This document shows, piece by piece, positions 13,021 to 14,131 of a DNA stretch of 14,131 nucleotides (within the stretch, counting starts at the first letter, position 1; each line of letters starts with the position of its first letter). The notes under the pieces were generated by a model. It saw only the letters and a list, made by a program, of their open reading frames with translations. It made no database searches and was not told the origin of the DNA. The position numbers and the translations under genes are program-made. Source of the DNA: Solobacterium sp. (GTDB lineage Bacteria > Bacillota_I > Bacilli_A > Erysipelotrichales > Erysipelotrichaceae); NCBI GenBank assembly GCA_016291725.1, contig JAEEYJ010000083.1:1-14131 (forward strand). The letters run 5' to 3'.

Positions 13021-14131
13021 CTTTGGCGTTCTCCTTCACCATCTTCTCATAATTGCCCGGATGGATCTTCTCGATCGTCTCAATGGCAATATTGAGGGCC
13101 TGTGTATACTCACCGTTGCGGAAGCACAGTTCACTGCGCGTCAGCTCGGAATCGATGTCGGAATACGTCGAACGGTAGCGGTTGCCGAAGACAATCGTAT
13201 TCTCCACCATAATGACGGCGCCAACAACGTTGTTTACATTGTTGAACAGCTTGTAGATATAATCGATCGCTTCCGTGAGCGTTGCGTTGAGCAGCTGTAC
13301 ATTCAGCGGTGTCTCGTCGATCAGATCCTGGATGCGGCGGATGTACTCATTCGCCCGGTTCATATCGTCTTCGTACTCTCTGCTGATGTTCGGCAGCTTG
13401 TACTTGCGGATGGAGACCTGCATCTGGTTCATGATTGCCTTCAGCTTGATCAGCTGTTTCTTGGCATGCTCTTCATCTCCGCTGTAGGTATCCAGTTCCG
13501 TCTTGATGCCCTTGATGCCGTCGTGGATTTCCTGCAGGCGCTCGTTCAGCTTCTTCACAGCGATCAGGCTTTCACTGCACGGAGCTGTCAGGGACGCTGC
13601 CATCGCCTCGGCTCTTTCCTTTTCCGGAGCCACTTCCGTCAGACCGCTGCGGAGTTCATCGATATGCGTGCGCATTTCCGTCAGGCCGAAGCGTACGTTT
13701 GCCTTTGCATACTGGCCTTCGATCTCATCCAGTGTATCCAGGCTGCTCCGGTACAGACGGTCTGTCTCCTTGGCTGCAGCCGTGAGTTCATCAAAGCTCG
13801 CGCTCTCGTTCTTGATTGCTTCATCGATCTGGTTCAGACGGGTCTTGTAGTCCTCCAGATTTGCTGTAACATCCTTCGGATCGCCTTCCTTCAGGGAACG
13901 CAGATCCTGCTTCAGGTTGCCGGAAATCAGAGTCAGGTTCTTCTCCACCTCAAGGTGATCCAGATAGACGCCCCTCTCCTTCTCGGCTGTATACTCATGG
14001 TGAACCACTTCCAGCAGCTGCGGTACAACACCTCTGGCATCTTCCAGGATGGTCGGAAGATCATGCACCAGTTCCCGTGCCGTATTGATGTCAGCACGGA
14101 TACCGGCCAGTTCCTGCTCGGACTTATTGAA
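13007..14131 (-). CDS. ezrA: EzrA, septation ring formation regulator (N-terminus cut by window edge)
   Basis: EzrA is a membrane-anchored, spectrin-like protein that modulates FtsZ ring formation and links division to wall synthesis in Bacillota. 374 residues are visible, open to the right edge. Family members are about 560-570 residues, so the N-terminal membrane anchor and first repeats lie outside. The visible part is almost entirely charged helix typical of coiled coil. The C-terminal FGNRYRS at visible residues 315-321, followed by the ELCFRNGEYTQALNIAIE stretch, matches the conserved end of EzrA, including the 'NRYR' hallmark. It is the upstream gene of the desulfurase-thiI operon and overlaps the desulfurase start by 14 nt. 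Identification rests on that C-terminal signature and on synteny. Confidence 0.88.
   Translation of the reverse strand, partial: FNKSEQELAGIRADINTARELVHDLPTILEDARGVVPQLLEVVHHEYTAEKERGVYLDHLEVEKNLTLISGNLKQDLRSLKEGDPKDVTANLEDYKTRLNQIDEAIKNESASFDELTAAAKETDRLYRSSLDTLDEIEGQYAKANVRFGLTEMRTHIDELRSGLTEVAPEKERAEAMAASLTAPCSESLIAVKKLNERLQEIHDGIKGIKTELDTYSGDEEHAKKQLIKLKAIMNQMQVSIRKYKLPNISREYEDDMNRANEYIRRIQDLIDETPLNVQLLNATLTEAIDYIYKLFNNVNNVVGAVIMVENTIVFGNRYRSTYSDIDSELTRSELCFRNGEYTQALNIAIETIEKIHPGNYEKMVKENAKGAEE

Noticed and set aside
1..14131. CRISPR array, insertion sequence, tRNA or rRNA gene
   Set aside because: No spaced direct repeats, transposase motifs, terminal inverted repeats or cloverleaf/rRNA signatures were found by reading both strands.

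Overview
The window is a compact, roughly half-GC chromosomal segment from a Bacillota bacterium. The core gene order matches the Bacillus subtilis neighbourhoods rsmE-mtaB-...-rpsU-...-phoH-...-ybeY-...-cdd-era-recO and ezrA-(cysteine desulfurase)-thiI. It lacks genes usually interleaved there (pgpH and dgkA around ybeY; gatB/yqeY-like genes after rpsU). Such trimmed, tightly overlapping order at this GC suggests an Erysipelotrichia-type gut Bacillota. That placement is an inference; the window has no rRNA gene to test it.

Layout. Bases 1-3760, minus strand: rpsU and phoH, each followed by its own hairpin terminator, then ybeY-cdd-era-recO as an overlapping operon. recO runs off the left edge, probably lacking only its last few codons. 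Bases 3758-7930, minus strand: an overlapping operon rsmE-mtaB-murE-deoC, combining rRNA and tRNA modification with a cell-wall ligase and deoxyribose-phosphate aldolase. Bases 8006-10384: an accessory block with a plus-strand class I glutamine amidotransferase (peptidase C26 type), a minus-strand HAD-IIA protein and a plus-strand membrane-anchored metallophosphoesterase. Bases 10402-14131, minus strand: ezrA (cut by the right edge), cysteine desulfurase, thiI and a small unknown gene, ending in a hairpin terminator.

How the genes work together. The core genes serve ribosome biogenesis (Era, YbeY, RsmE, S21), tRNA modification (MtaB, ThiI with its sulfur-donating desulfurase), recombination repair (RecO), cell division and wall synthesis (EzrA, MurE), and deoxynucleoside salvage (Cdd, DeoC).

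Most notable points. (1) The HAD-IIA protein and the divergent metallophosphoesterase are neighbours, and both have lost canonical catalytic residues while keeping the rest of their folds. (2) ybeY and the HAD gene have a perfect TATAAT exactly six bases before ATG, which predicts leaderless mRNAs. (3) A 17/18-match inverted repeat links the 3' end of the small unknown gene to the intergenic DNA beyond its terminator. (4) Several terminators start in or directly at the stop codon. (5) rsmE has no Shine-Dalgarno of its own, while a well-placed one opens an overlapping out-of-frame reading frame. (6) RecO has lost most of its zinc-site cysteines. No mobile element, CRISPR array, tRNA or rRNA gene was seen, and no stretch over 300 bases lacks a gene.
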